Positions 7,254 through 15,699 of a stretch of 35,009 bases of DNA are shown here, piece by piece (within the stretch, counting starts at the first letter, position 1; each line of letters begins with the position of its first letter). A model generated the notes under the pieces. The model saw only the letters and a program-made list of their open reading frames with translations, was not told where the DNA came from and made no database searches. The stretch is from Actinomycetes bacterium (GTDB lineage: Bacteria > Actinomycetota > Acidimicrobiia > Acidimicrobiales > Bog-793). The stretch spans positions 1 to 35,009 of the forward strand of contig JAKACA010000012.1 of the NCBI GenBank assembly GCA_021796455.1, written 5' to 3'. Position numbers and translations under genes: made by a program.

Positions 7254-7925
7254 TTGACCAACCAGCGCTATGAGGACCACCGCGACCCGCATCGGGGATC
7301 GATCATCCCCACCGTTTTGGACCAGACGAGCCGAGGCGACCGAGCCTACGACATCTTCTCGCTCTTGCTGCGGGAACGGATCGTGTTTCTTGGCCAGGAA
7401 GTCGACGACCAGATCGCCAACCTCCTCGTCGCTGAGATCCTCTACCTTGAGGCAGAGGATCCCGCCAAGGACATCCACCTCTACATCAACTCTCCCGGTG
7501 GGCTCGGTTATGCCGGCATGGCCATCTACGATGTCATGCAGCACGTTGCCTGCGAAGTCTCGACGATCTGTGTGGGCATGGGCATGTCGGCGGCGGCGAT
7601 GATCCTCGCCGGCGGCGCTGCGGGCAAGCGGTTCGCCTTGCCGAACGCGAAGATCATGATCCACGAGGGGAGCGCCGGCACGCGGGGAGCACCTAGGGAC
7701 ATGGAGATACACCTGCGAGAGGTACTGGCGACCACGCGAAGGATGGTCGAGATCCTCGCCCACCACAGCGGCAAAAGTGTCGCCGAGGTTGCCGCCGACA
7801 TCGAACGCGACCGCTACATGACAGCCGAGGAGGCCCGCGCCTACGGGCTGATCGACGAGATCATCCTCCCCCGTCGCGGAGCATCTGCTACGACGGGCGA
7901 GCCCGAGCTCGCCTCTGTCGGTTAG
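7254..7925 (+). CDS. clpP: ATP-dependent Clp protease proteolytic subunit ClpP (catalytically intact)
   Basis: This 223-residue ClpP has a complete Ser-His-Asp triad: Ser112 in GMGMSAAAM, His137 in KIMIHEGS and Asp182 in ADIERDRYM. The N-terminal [18 protein letters not shown] and INSPGG (near 79-83) are standard ClpP. The nucleophile elbow (GMSAAAM) differs from the usual AASMGA. Tetradecameric ClpP degrades unfolded proteins delivered by ClpA/C/X ATPases, none of which is encoded here. I chose the TTG start at 7254 because GGAGGGGAG lies 6 nt upstream; frames further upstream run through the promoter. This is probably an accessory ClpP rather than the housekeeping pair usually found next to clpX. 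Its 3' end overlaps the convergent S53 gene by 38 nt. Confidence 0.92.
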   Translation: MTNQRYEDHRDPHRGSIIPTVLDQTSRGDRAYDIFSLLLRERIVFLGQEVDDQIANLLVAEILYLEAEDPAKDIHLYINSPGGLGYAGMAIYDVMQHVACEVSTICVGMGMSAAAMILAGGAAGKRFALPNAKIMIHEGSAGTRGAPRDMEIHLREVLATTRRMVEILAHHSGKSVAEVAADIERDRYMTAEEARAYGLIDEIILPRRGASATTGEPELASVG

Positions 7926-9357
7926 CGCTACGGCCCGAGATGAGCGCCTTGCCGGCGAGCTCGGGCACCAGATCGGCCGCGTTCACGGTGCCCCAACCAC
8001 TCGCAAGGTCGTACCCCTTGGCGGCGCTGTAGCCGGTCACCACGGCGCTGCCTGTCTTGGTGGGGACACGTACCGAGTTGTTGCCGGCGGTGACGTCGAC
8101 GAGCCCGGGAGCGTGCTCGGCGCCAAGGCGGTACAGCGCCGGGTTCAAGAGACCGAGGCTGTGACCGGCCAGCTCGTCGGCAATCGCGACGATGCCGGCG
8201 AACAGGGGGGCGGCGAGGCTCGTGCCACACGCTCGCACGGACGCGGGGACTTCACCAGGCAGAGCCAGATAGACGGCGACACCGGGCCTGCACGAAGCAT
8301 CCATCGAGATGTCGGGGATGCCGCGATGGTTGCCCACGACCGAGGCAACCGAGTTCTGCCAGCTCGGGCGAGCAAAATCTGCTGACACGCCTCCGCCAGA
8401 AGCACTCGGGACCGAAGTGGCGGTGCCGTGATCGTTCCAGACACGCGGTGCGCCAAGCTGCCGGCCCGAGGATCCAAGAAAGACCTGCGACCCGCCGACG
8501 GCGGTCACGAGGGGGTCGCTCGCCGGCCAGTTGACGACGCGCCGGTCGTAGAAATCACCGCTTGTCGAGGTGGGAGAGGACGCACCCCAGTCGCCCGCAG
8601 CTCCGAGCACCGTCACATCGCGGAGCTTTGCCAGCACGAAGGCTCCCCGCAGCGCCGTCAACGACCGGAGCGTCGGGAACGTCTCCTCGGTCGCGGCGAA
8701 GCTCTGACTGATCACCGACACGTGCTCGTCCTCGATCAGGTACCGCTCGGCGCGAACGATCTGCGCGAACCCCGAAGTCCCCTCCACTTCGTCTACTCCA
8801 GTGAGGGCAAGGTCGATGGCGGCTCCTGGTGCCATGGCATGTGCCCACTCGACATCGAGAGTCGTCTCGGCTGCCCAACTGGCCATCGCCGGGTTGCGTG
8901 AGCTGAACGCGGGCACCCTCCCTGCAGGCTCGACGATCCGAAACGCCGGCGGCGCCGGAATCTTGTAGTTCGCGTCGAACCTCGCCAGCTCGGCGCGGAT
9001 CGTTGGGACGCCGTACACGTCCACTATCCCGATGGTCGCGCCCTTTCCCGTCAGCCCGGCGCGATACAGCGGAGCAAGGTCGTATGCGTCTGTGACCTGC
9101 GCTGGCGTGTAAGGGGCGGCTGCTTCGGGTGCTGACCACCGCAAGAGCGGCACTATGTCCTCACCGGTGACAGACCCGGCCACCCGGCGGGCCAAGAGGC
9201 TGGGCCGGTGGCTGGGGAACTGCGCCACCGGCACGCTGGCAGTGGCGGTGATGAGACCCGCGGTGATGAGTAGCAGACCCGCAGCTGAGCGCCCTGTCGC
9301 CCGGAGGGCACCCACGACGCCGCCAGGTCGCGGGCTTCGCCCCTTCTTGGTGCTCAC
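7888..9357 (-). CDS. Sedolisin-type serine-carboxyl peptidase (family S53)
   Basis: This 489-residue secreted peptidase carries the complete S53 catalytic set: Glu164 and Asp168 in ETTLD, the oxyanion Asp256 in AAGDWG and the nucleophile Ser380 in CGTSLAAP. The calcium-site region YDLASGWG lies near 449. Residues 1-45 contain a basic start and a hydrophobic [13 protein letters not shown] stretch, a likely signal peptide or anchor. Family members work outside the cell, usually at acid pH. They normally carry a propeptide domain of roughly 150-200 residues; here the catalytic domain begins by about residue 88, so that domain appears to be missing. The GTG at 9357 was chosen because it places the signal sequence at the N-terminus; the open frame continues upstream across the ABC-F start region. 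Confidence 0.88.
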   Translation of the reverse strand: MSTKKGRSPRPGGVVGALRATGRSAAGLLLITAGLITATASVPVAQFPSHRPSLLARRVAGSVTGEDIVPLLRWSAPEAAAPYTPAQVTDAYDLAPLYRAGLTGKGATIGIVDVYGVPTIRAELARFDANYKIPAPPAFRIVEPAGRVPAFSSRNPAMASWAAETTLDVEWAHAMAPGAAIDLALTGVDEVEGTSGFAQIVRAERYLIEDEHVSVISQSFAATEETFPTLRSLTALRGAFVLAKLRDVTVLGAAGDWGASSPTSTSGDFYDRRVVNWPASDPLVTAVGGSQVFLGSSGRQLGAPRVWNDHGTATSVPSASGGGVSADFARPSWQNSVASVVGNHRGIPDISMDASCRPGVAVYLALPGEVPASVRACGTSLAAPLFAGIVAIADELAGHSLGLLNPALYRLGAEHAPGLVDVTAGNNSVRVPTKTGSAVVTGYSAAKGYDLASGWGTVNAADLVPELAGKALISGRSANRQRRARARPS

Positions 9358-9403
9358 GCCCAAATGGTGCCAGACGGGAGCCGGCGCCGTAGCCGCTCGG
9401 GGG

Positions 9404-9428
9404 TATCCTGAGCGCCGTGCTGATCTGA
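9404..9428 (+). promoter_or_regulatory. Promoter and leaderless mini-ORF upstream of the ABC-F gene
   Basis: TATCCT (9404-9409) precedes by 7 nt a GTG at 9417 that opens a 3-codon frame ending in TGA (9426-9428). The ABC-F start lies about 50 nt further on with its own AGAGGAG. Several ABC-F resistance genes are controlled by translated leader peptides. Whether this tiny frame is translated is conjecture. Confidence 0.3.
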
Positions 9429-9475
9429 TCTGCGGCTTTGCGCTCATTGTCCCGCCGTCCCAGAGGAGATCGCCC

Positions 9476-11143
9476 GTGCCCGAGTCCGCGCACAGCTCGC
9501 CCGCCGTTCTTGCGGCGCAGCGCGTGTCCAAGCATCGAGGTCTCGCCCCGATCCTCGTCGAGGTCGACCTGGTCGTCGGACCCCAGGCCCGTATAGGGGT
9601 CGTGGGGCCCAACGGGGTCGGCAAGACCACCCTGCTGCGCATCCTTGCCGGGCTCGAGACGCCTGACTCAGGCAGGGTGGCACTCAGCCCGCCTGAGGCG
9701 ACTGTCGGTTACCTGGCGCAGGAGACCGAGACGGAAGCGGACGAGACATTCCGCCAGATGCTCCGGCGGCGCACAGGGGTCGCTGCGGCCGAGGCGTCTT
9801 TGGAGGCCGCTGCCCACGACCTCGCCGCAAGAGCTCGCGGCGCCGACGATCGCTATGACGCCGCTCTGCAACGGTACCTAGGTCTCGGTGGGCCGGACAT
9901 CGAGGAGAGGACGGCCACGGCGCTCGCCGAGCTGGGCGTGCCCGACCACCTGCTCGAGCTCCCGGTTGCCTGCCTTTCGGGCGGGCAGCGGGCGCGCGCC
10001 TCACTCGCGGCGCTGCTGCTGTCGCGCTTCGAGCTGTTGCTGCTCGACGAGCCTACGAATGACCTCGACTTAGATGCGCTCGGGCGGCTCGAGCTGTTCC
10101 TCGAGCACCGAGCAAACGGCTTGGTCGTGGTCTCGCACGACCGCGCGTTTCTCGAGCGCATCGTGACGACGGTCGTCGAGATCGACGAGTGGACGCACCG
10201 CGCATCAGAGTTCGGCGGCGGCTGGATTGCCTATGTAGGGGCAAAGGAGACGAACCGCCGGCACGCGGCGCAAGCCTACGAGCGGTACCTCGGCGAGAAC
10301 GAGCGACTGAAGAGCCGCGCTCACGAGCAGCGGCAGTGGTCGCTGCAGGGCGTGGCCAAGGAGAAGAAGCAGCCGCGCGACAACGACAAGGCGCAACGGG
10401 ACTTCCGGGTCAACCGGACAGAGAAGCAGGCCTCCAAGGTCCGCGCGACCGAGAGGGCCCTGGAGCGACTCGAGGTCGTGGAGAGGCCTTACGTGCCCTG
10501 GCAGCTGCATCTCGACCTCGCGAGCACCAAGCGGAGCGGTGATGTCGTCGCGCGCCTTCAAGGCGCGGTGGCTCGGCGGGGAGACTGGATCCTCGGGCCG
10601 GTCGATCTCGAGCTCGCGTGGTCGGATCGCGTAGCTCTTCTCGGTCCAAACGGCAGCGGCAAGACGACACTGCTTTCGGTACTGCTGGGGCGGACCCCCC
10701 TCGACTCGGGCACGCGGTGGCTCGGCCCGTCGGTCGTCGTCGGGGAGCTCGGGCAGGAGCGGCTCCGATTCTCGCCAGCCGGCGAGACGCTACTTCGAGG
10801 CTTCTTGGCGGCCGCCCCACTAACTGCGGCTGAAGCGCGCGCTCTCCTGGCCAAGTTCGGGCTCGGGGCCGAGCACGTCCTACGTGCGGCAGCCTCGCTC
10901 TCTCCCGGTGAACGCACCCGGGCGGAGCTGGCGCTCCTGATGGCCCGCGGCGTCAACTGCCTCGTGCTCGACGAGCCGACGAATCACCTTGACCTCCCGG
11001 CAATCGAGCAGCTGGAGCAAGCCCTCGAGGCGTGGCAGGGCACGCTGCTCCTCGTCACTCACGACCGCCGACTACTCGAGCACGTGCGCCTCACCCTCCG
11101 CGTGGAGCTGCAGGACGGGAAGGTCGCTGCCGTCAGGCCCTGA
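9476..11143 (+). CDS. ABC-F family ATPase (ribosome-associated)
   Basis: This 555-residue soluble protein has two ABC ATPase domains and no membrane segments. The first has Walker A GPNGVGKT (44-51), signature LSGGQ (167-171) and Walker B DEPTNDLD (191-198). The second has GPNGSGKT (390-397), LSPGE (475-479) and DEPTNHLD (499-506). Between them lies a charged helical linker (about 240-335) rich in Lys, Arg and Glu, the P-site tRNA interaction motif that defines ABC-F factors. These proteins act in the E site of ribosomes, either in housekeeping (EttA, Uup) or in antibiotic resistance (Vga, Msr, OleB/TlrC types). The long first half and lone position make a resistance or self-protection role possible but unproven. 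The start is GTG at 9476 after AGAGGAGAT. Confidence 0.9.
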   Translation: MPESAHSSPAVLAAQRVSKHRGLAPILVEVDLVVGPQARIGVVGPNGVGKTTLLRILAGLETPDSGRVALSPPEATVGYLAQETETEADETFRQMLRRRTGVAAAEASLEAAAHDLAARARGADDRYDAALQRYLGLGGPDIEERTATALAELGVPDHLLELPVACLSGGQRARASLAALLLSRFELLLLDEPTNDLDLDALGRLELFLEHRANGLVVVSHDRAFLERIVTTVVEIDEWTHRASEFGGGWIAYVGAKETNRRHAAQAYERYLGENERLKSRAHEQRQWSLQGVAKEKKQPRDNDKAQRDFRVNRTEKQASKVRATERALERLEVVERPYVPWQLHLDLASTKRSGDVVARLQGAVARRGDWILGPVDLELAWSDRVALLGPNGSGKTTLLSVLLGRTPLDSGTRWLGPSVVVGELGQERLRFSPAGETLLRGFLAAAPLTAAEARALLAKFGLGAEHVLRAAASLSPGERTRAELALLMARGVNCLVLDEPTNHLDLPAIEQLEQALEAWQGTLLLVTHDRRLLEHVRLTLRVELQDGKVAAVRP

Positions 11144-11148
11144 GCGCC

Positions 11149-11970
11149 TCAGCTGCTCGCCGATCGGGCTAGGGGCTCGCGGACATCTTTGGTGGTGAAA
11201 CGGTTGCCAACCAGACCGCTGGGCTCGATTCGCCGTCCATGGGGCAGCACCATGATCTGTGGCTGCACCTCCGACTGGCTCGGCGGCGAACCGTTTACCT
11301 CGAGGCGCGAAAGGGTCACCGGCGTCATGGCGGGATACGGCACATGCTGGTTGCGGGGCAGCGAAGGATCCTCTTGGATCCACTCGGCCAGCGTCATGTC
11401 GTGGAAGACGCCGCTCGAGGTCGGAGCGGCCTCGGCCCGCCCGTCGGTCACGTCGTCGAGCGAGGCCACCCAACCGCCGGACACCTCGGCTATCTGGGCC
11501 TCGATCTCATCACCCGCGTTCACCGCCATCATGACCTGGGCATGAAAGCCCTGGGCTGGGTCCGACCAGAAAGCCTCGTAGAAGGCCGTCCCCCCGTTGT
11601 AGGCCTCGGTCGTGCCAACCTGGAAGAACTCATGCTTACCGGTACCTTGCACTCCGATCCATGTCGAGGCTCCACCGCCCGACGGTGAGTCGAGAATGGC
11701 CGGGACGCGCCAGGCCGCGCTGATCTGTCTGACTGGCATGTAGGCGATGTACCCGGCGAACGAGCCCAGCTGGGGGGTCGCCGTGTCAGGCGTGATCGCT
11801 GTGCTCCCGAGGCCGGCGCCGCCCACAACCAAGCTCGCGGCCACGGCGACGCAGACTACTGCAGCGATGATCGAGACGGCCCGGCGGCGGCGGGGTTGGG
11901 CAGGCGGGAGGAAGTAGCCGGGGTACGGCGGCATCCAGTAGCCCGGCGGCGGCTCGTAGGGCTCAGTCAT
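11149..11970 (-). CDS. Membrane-anchored glutamic peptidase of the G1 (eqolisin) type
   Basis: A proline/tyrosine-rich cytoplasmic N-terminus (1-26), an Arg cluster and one membrane helix (about 31-55) precede an outside domain. That domain follows the G1/A4 plan: AAWRVP (85-90), STWIGVQG (102-109), FFQVGT (115-120), YEAFW, then NAGDEIEAQI and AEWIQEDP (195-202). Gln117 and Glu196 align with the Gln/Glu dyad of scytalidoglutamic peptidase. G1 enzymes are acid endopeptidases known best from fungi, with bacterial members less studied. The domain assignment is by motif only. The last 70 residues look less typical. The ATG at 11970 starts the proline-rich segment; another in-frame start lies 15 nt upstream. 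The gene ends 5 nt from the convergent ABC-F gene. Confidence 0.75.
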   Translation of the reverse strand: MTEPYEPPPGYWMPPYPGYFLPPAQPRRRRAVSIIAAVVCVAVAASLVVGGAGLGSTAITPDTATPQLGSFAGYIAYMPVRQISAAWRVPAILDSPSGGGASTWIGVQGTGKHEFFQVGTTEAYNGGTAFYEAFWSDPAQGFHAQVMMAVNAGDEIEAQIAEVSGGWVASLDDVTDGRAEAAPTSSGVFHDMTLAEWIQEDPSLPRNQHVPYPAMTPVTLSRLEVNGSPPSQSEVQPQIMVLPHGRRIEPSGLVGNRFTTKDVREPLARSASS

Positions 11971-12103
11971 CGGGGTGCACCGCACCGCCGCCAGCCAGAG
12001 CGACCACTGCAGGTTCGCACCGCCGGCATTGCACCACGACCACCAGCCTAAAGGCTCCAGCCGGGCGCGCCCTGCGCACGGGCCGGTTGCCTCGCTGTGG
12101 CTC

Positions 12104-12115
12104 TACGATCTGCAC
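12104..12115 (+). promoter_or_regulatory. Leaderless-type promoter of tadA
   Basis: TACGAT (12104-12109) lies 6 nt before the GTG at 12116. There is no purine-rich ribosome site before that GTG, which fits leaderless translation and supports this start over the ATG at 12188. Confidence 0.4.
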
Positions 12116-12622
12116 GTGACCGCCGATCTGCCGACAACGTCCCGCTACCCATCTTCGCGCGAGGCGACCGGCATCGAGACCTCGGCCATGTCCGCAGCTC
12201 TGGACGAGGCGCGCCTCGCACTTGGACATGGGGACGTGCCCGTCGGCGCGGTCGTGCTCGTCGGCGACGAGATCGTGGCTCGACGTCACAACGAGCGGGA
12301 GCTTTCTCGCGATCCGACCGCACACGCTGAGGTGCTTGCCCTTCGAGATGCCGCGGCCGCGATCGGCAGCTGGCGGCTCGGAGATGCGACTCTCGTGGTG
12401 ACGCTGGAGCCGTGCGCCATGTGCGCGGGAGCGTGCATCTCGGCCCGGCTCGGTCGCCTCGTCTTCGGCGCCCCCGATACGAAGGCAGGCGCTTGCGGAT
12501 CGCTCTACAACCTCTGCGCAGATCCCAGGCTCAACCATGAGATAGCCCTCATCGGGGGTGTCGCAGCAGACAGGTCGGCGGAGATGGTGGAGGGTTTCTT
12601 TCAAGCGCTGCGGCGGGCCTGA
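12116..12622 (+). CDS. tadA: tRNA-specific adenosine deaminase TadA
   Basis: This 168-residue zinc deaminase has the HAE motif (70-72, with Glu72 as proton shuttle) and PCAMC (99-103) that hold the catalytic zinc. VPVGAVVL near residue 41 and RLVFGAPDTKAGACGSLYNL are characteristic of TadA rather than of cytidine or guanine deaminases. TadA converts the wobble adenosine 34 of tRNA-Arg(ACG) to inosine, an essential step in most bacteria. The preferred GTG start adds about 24 residues before the usual N-terminal helix (MSAALDEARLAL). The internal ATG at 12188 would give a more typical 144-residue form. It lies directly upstream of tRNA-Ser on the same strand. Confidence 0.93.
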   Translation: MTADLPTTSRYPSSREATGIETSAMSAALDEARLALGHGDVPVGAVVLVGDEIVARRHNERELSRDPTAHAEVLALRDAAAAIGSWRLGDATLVVTLEPCAMCAGACISARLGRLVFGAPDTKAGACGSLYNLCADPRLNHEIALIGGVAADRSAEMVEGFFQALRRA

Positions 12623-12680
12623 AGCTCTCCCGCGGCGGACCGCAGTGGCACGAGCTCTCCGAGCGCCTAGTGTGTCCCCC

Positions 12681-12765
12681 GGAGGGATGCGAGAGTGGCC
12701 GAATCGGGCGGTCTCGAAAACCGCTGTGTCGCAAGGCACCGTGGGTTCAAATCCCACTCCCTCCG
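12681..12765 (+). tRNA. tRNA-Ser (anticodon CGA)
   Basis: The acceptor stem pairs GGAGGGA (12681-12687) with TCCCTCC (12758-12764), followed by discriminator G at 12765. The anticodon stem GCGGT/ACCGC encloses the loop CTCGAAA with anticodon CGA, reading UCG serine codons. A long variable arm (TGTGTCGCAAGGCA region) marks a class II tRNA, and the T arm is GTGGGTTCAAATCCCAC. CCA is not encoded. UCG is a common serine codon in high-GC genomes. Confidence 0.95.
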
Positions 12766-12832
12766 CCCGGCTCGTCGTGCCTGCAAGCGGCCCGCCGAGC
12801 AAGCTGGGAGCAGGCAGGAGAGTGAGGCCGAC

Positions 12833-13695
12833 ATGAGGCAAGTCGACACCCACGACCTGACCGCGGCCACGCGGGCCAAGGCGCCTCGCCCCGAAGATCA
12901 TGTCATCGTGCTCTTCGGGGCGACGGGCGACCTCGTCAAGCGAAAGATCCTTCCCGGGCTCTACCGGCTGGCACTGAGCGGGCTGCTGCCAGCGCGCTAG
13001 AAGATCATCGGCTCTTCGCCCGCAGCCGTAGCCCTGTCCGACGAGCAATTCCGCCGCCATGCCCGCGACGCGATCTCACAGCTCGCGGGCTCCGCACCCC
13101 TTGGGAGCGCCTGGGATGCCTTCGAGCAGCGACTCTTCTTCGGGGCTGCCGACCCGTTGGACCCCTCGCCTCTGCTCCGCGCGCTGCGGACAGCCGAAGA
13201 GGTCCTAGACGGCGCGCCGAGACGCCTGTACCACTTGGCGGTGCCGCCTCCCGCGTTCGCCTCGGTGATATCGATGCTTGGCGGGCATGACCTGGCAAGA
13301 GACGCTCGGGTGATCGTCGAGAAGCCTTTCGGTGCCGACCTTACCTCTGCCAAGGCGTTGAACCGGAGACTCTCTCGATCGAGGGCCGCGCGGCTTTCTA
13401 CGAAGGCACGGGCGCATTCCGGGACATGATCGCGACCCATCTTTTCCAGGTGCTCGGCTTCCACCAACCGACGCTACGGATGTTCGACTTGGACACCCGG
13501 CACAGCTGGTCGAACGGGGCGGACGAGCTCGTCATCGACGTGGAGGATCCGGGGTCGATAACCTTTGCCTTCCTGGCAAAAGAGCGCGGGCCCGAGATGC
13601 GCCTCGCGAGAGCAGAGATGGAGTTCCGCTACGAAAGCTCCTTCGCGTCGGCCGACAACCTGGAGCCATACGAGCGGTTGATCCTCGACGCCATG
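12833..13695 (+). pseudogene. zwf: Decayed glucose-6-phosphate 1-dehydrogenase gene
   Basis: The 5' part encodes the G6PD nucleotide-binding start [16 protein letters not shown]. At 12998-13000 a TAG replaces what is normally Tyr in a GLLPARYKIIG context. Reading on in the same frame gives SDEQFRRHARDAI, RRLYHLAVPP and the conserved VEKPFG. Near 13360-13385 the frame changes and about 70-80 codons are missing, including the catalytic RIDHYLGK region. Homology resumes in another frame (IEGRAAFYEGTGAFRDMI, then THLFQVLGF) and ends after YERLILDAM near 13695, before the usual C-terminal part. A nonsense codon, a frame-changing deletion and a lost 3' end make it a non-functional remnant. It begins 68 nt after tRNA-Ser. 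A sequencing error could explain the TAG but not the deletion. Confidence 0.85.
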
Positions 13696-13944
13696 TCGAT
13701 GGCTCCTGGCTTCAGCTGCATCTGCGGCCTCGTCGGGGCGATAGCCCCCTCGGGCAGCTCGGTGGAGGCCTTCAGCTGGATCGGCAGCGGTATACAGGCT
13801 GGAGCAGCAGCAGGAGCGGCCCTCGGCGGTGTTGCCGTCGAGGCACTCGGGACGCGCAGCTCCTTCGTGCTGGCCGCTTGCGGAGCGATCGCCACTGCCA
13901 TCATCGCCCGTCAGCGGTCCGACCGCCGGGGCCGGGTGGGCTGA
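13696..13944 (+). pseudogene. 3' remnant of an MFS transporter gene fused to the zwf remnant
   Basis: Immediately after the zwf-like YERLILDAM the same open frame continues as a hydrophobic tail of about 80 residues: two transmembrane-like segments, an APSGSSVEAFSWI stretch, an alanine/glycine-rich GAAAGAALGG and a LGTRSSFVLAA region. This pattern is typical of the last two helices of drug-type MFS transporters. The rest of the transporter is absent. The frame overlaps the convergent MBL gene by 44 nt. The junction appears to be a deletion that fused two unrelated genes. The combined reading frame (13426-13944) has an ATG but is unlikely to make a useful protein. Confidence 0.65.
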
Positions 13945-14866
13945 GCGGCATCCCGGGGAGCGCGCGGCGTTGCTCCAACCACCTCAGAAACCCAGCCGCG
14001 TTCGAGTGAAAGCCGTTCAGGGTCTCGAGCTTCTCGCGCGCCGAGGCGTCAGAGGGGGCGGTGGCGGCTGCAAACCGTGCCTCGAGAGCGGCCGCTATGT
14101 CCTCCCCCCGCCTCCAGGCTCGCTCTGCCTCTCCAGCCCAGGCTTGCAGCCCCTCGGCCGCCTCGGCCAGCAGCTCGCCTGGTGAGAAGGGAGCCACGCC
14201 GTAGTGAGCCAGGGCTATGCCGCTCGGCGCGCTGTCGGCGAAGCGCCGCAACGACGCCATGGCCAGATCCAGGTCGAAGTCAGGTGGCGGCGTGGCGGGT
14301 CGCAGGACGCCGGAGTCGGGCAGGCGCACGCCCGCCGCGTCGCCGGCAAAGAGCAGCCCGCTCGAGCTGTCGAGCAGTCCGAGGTGGTGCTTCGCGTGCC
14401 CGGGGGAGTCGATCGCCCGCAGGCTCCTCCCCCCGCCGAGGTCGATCTCGTCGCCGTCTTCGAGGACGACGATCCGTTCGGCCGGAGTCGGGTCGAGCCG
14501 TCCGTAGAGCGAGTCGAGCAAGGGCCCGTACACGAGCGACGCCGAGGAGAGCAGCCTTGCTGGATCGACGAGATGGCGAGCGCCCTTGGGGTGCACGTAC
14601 ACGGTGGCACGGGGAAAGGTTCTCGCGACATCCCCCACCCCACCTGCATGATCGAGGTGGATGTGGGAGACAGCGACGCCGGCGAGATCGTCCGGACCCA
14701 CTCCTAGCTTGGCAAGCGCACCGAGGAGAACCCCGGCAGAGCTCTGGCTCCCCGTCTCGATGAGAACCGGGCGGTCACCTTCGATGAGGTAGCTGGCGGT
14801 CATCTGGTCCCAGCCACCGAGCAGGGTGTCGATCTCTAGCACGCCCGGGGCAATGCGAACCGTCAC
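13901..14866 (-). CDS. Metallo-beta-lactamase-fold hydrolase
   Basis: This 321-residue cytoplasmic protein has the signature HIHLDH (68-73) binding two metals, followed by the next ligands in SPGHAKHHLG, FAGDAAGV and ALAHYG. The N-terminal strands (APGVLEIDTLLGG, YLIEGDRPVLIETG) match the class of MBL proteins related to glyoxalase II and lactonases. A C-terminal helical extension of about 80 residues follows the catalytic domain. The substrate is unknown. The gene is the last of a coupled set: its GTG overlaps the TGA of the GT2 gene (GTGA). That start was chosen over in-frame starts further upstream, which would run deep into the GT2 gene. Confidence 0.87.
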   Translation of the reverse strand: MTVRIAPGVLEIDTLLGGWDQMTASYLIEGDRPVLIETGSQSSAGVLLGALAKLGVGPDDLAGVAVSHIHLDHAGGVGDVARTFPRATVYVHPKGARHLVDPARLLSSASLVYGPLLDSLYGRLDPTPAERIVVLEDGDEIDLGGGRSLRAIDSPGHAKHHLGLLDSSSGLLFAGDAAGVRLPDSGVLRPATPPPDFDLDLAMASLRRFADSAPSGIALAHYGVAPFSPGELLAEAAEGLQAWAGEAERAWRRGEDIAAALEARFAAATAPSDASAREKLETLNGFHSNAAGFLRWLEQRRALPGMPLSPPGPGGRTADGR

Positions 14867-15699
14867 CGGCGCTCCCGCAGCCAGGTGCGCGCGATCACCG
14901 AAGCGTAGCGAGGGCCGTAGAGGAGGTTGCTTCCTTTCTTCGACTCGCCCGAGGCCCTCGGATGCCACACTGTCGGCCTCTCTGCTATCCGCCAGCCGCG
15001 CGACGCGGCGCTGATGATGAGCTCGGCCGTCTGGTACTGGTCCTGTTCCAAGAGGACGTCTTTTAGAACGTCGATCCGCAGAGCCCGAAACCCGTTCGAA
15101 GTGTCTGTCAGCTTCTGGTGCGTGAGCCGGTTGATCACCGCGGCAAAGACGAGAACGCCCGTCTTTCTCAGCTGGTCACCGGCGCGCTCACCGGTGTTGT
15201 CGACGCCGAGGCGGCGGCTCGCGATCACGAAGTCGGCCTCGTCGGCTACGACAGGTGCCAACAGCGACGGGATCTCCTGCGGATCGTTCTGGCCGTCCGC
15301 GTCCAGGGTGACCACGTACTTGGCACCCTTGGAGATAGCCAGCTCGTAGCCGAGGCGGAGCGCGACACCGTGGCCGAGGTTGACCGGCAGCTTGGCGAAG
15401 AGCGCGCCGTGCTCGCTGCAGATGTCCTCGGTGCCGTCGTCCCCGCCGTCGATCACCACCAGAGTCGAGGTCCTGAGCCCGTCCACCTCCGCAGGCACGG
15501 CGGCCAGGACGGCGCCGATGTTGTCAGCCTCCAAGAAGGAGGCCACGAGCACCAGCACCGGCGGGAACGCCACGTCCGGGTACCGACTCTCGAAGTCCTG
15601 CCGGGCAAGGTCGGTCCCCAGCCGCTTCATCTCCCGGTAGCGCCGTTCGAAGCGGTCCCGCGGTCCCTTGGCGACCGGGATCAGCTCTGAGACTCCCAT
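14863..15699 (-). CDS. Family 2 glycosyltransferase
   Basis: This 278-residue GT-A fold enzyme has no membrane helices. It shows VLVLVASFLEADNIGAVL, a VVIDGGDDGTED loop in place of the usual VDDGSxDGT, LGHGVALRLGYELA, and the metal-binding LDADGQNDPQEI (DxD-like). SNGFRALRIDVL is also typical. This most resembles polyprenyl-phosphate (dolichol-phosphate-like) mannosyl- or glucosyltransferases, which transfer a sugar from a nucleotide donor to a lipid carrier or acceptor. The exact donor is unknown. It is coupled on both sides: its ATG shares an A with the stop of the glucose dehydrogenase gene (TGATG), and its TGA overlaps the next start. Confidence 0.88.
   Translation of the reverse strand: MGVSELIPVAKGPRDRFERRYREMKRLGTDLARQDFESRYPDVAFPPVLVLVASFLEADNIGAVLAAVPAEVDGLRTSTLVVIDGGDDGTEDICSEHGALFAKLPVNLGHGVALRLGYELAISKGAKYVVTLDADGQNDPQEIPSLLAPVVADEADFVIASRRLGVDNTGERAGDQLRKTGVLVFAAVINRLTHQKLTDTSNGFRALRIDVLKDVLLEQDQYQTAELIISAASRGWRIAERPTVWHPRASGESKKGSNLLYGPRYASVIARTWLRERR

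Noticed and set aside
13426-13944. Functional small membrane protein
   Set aside because: Its first half is out-of-context C-terminal G6PD sequence and its second half is only two MFS-like helices. It is better explained as a fusion of two gene fragments.
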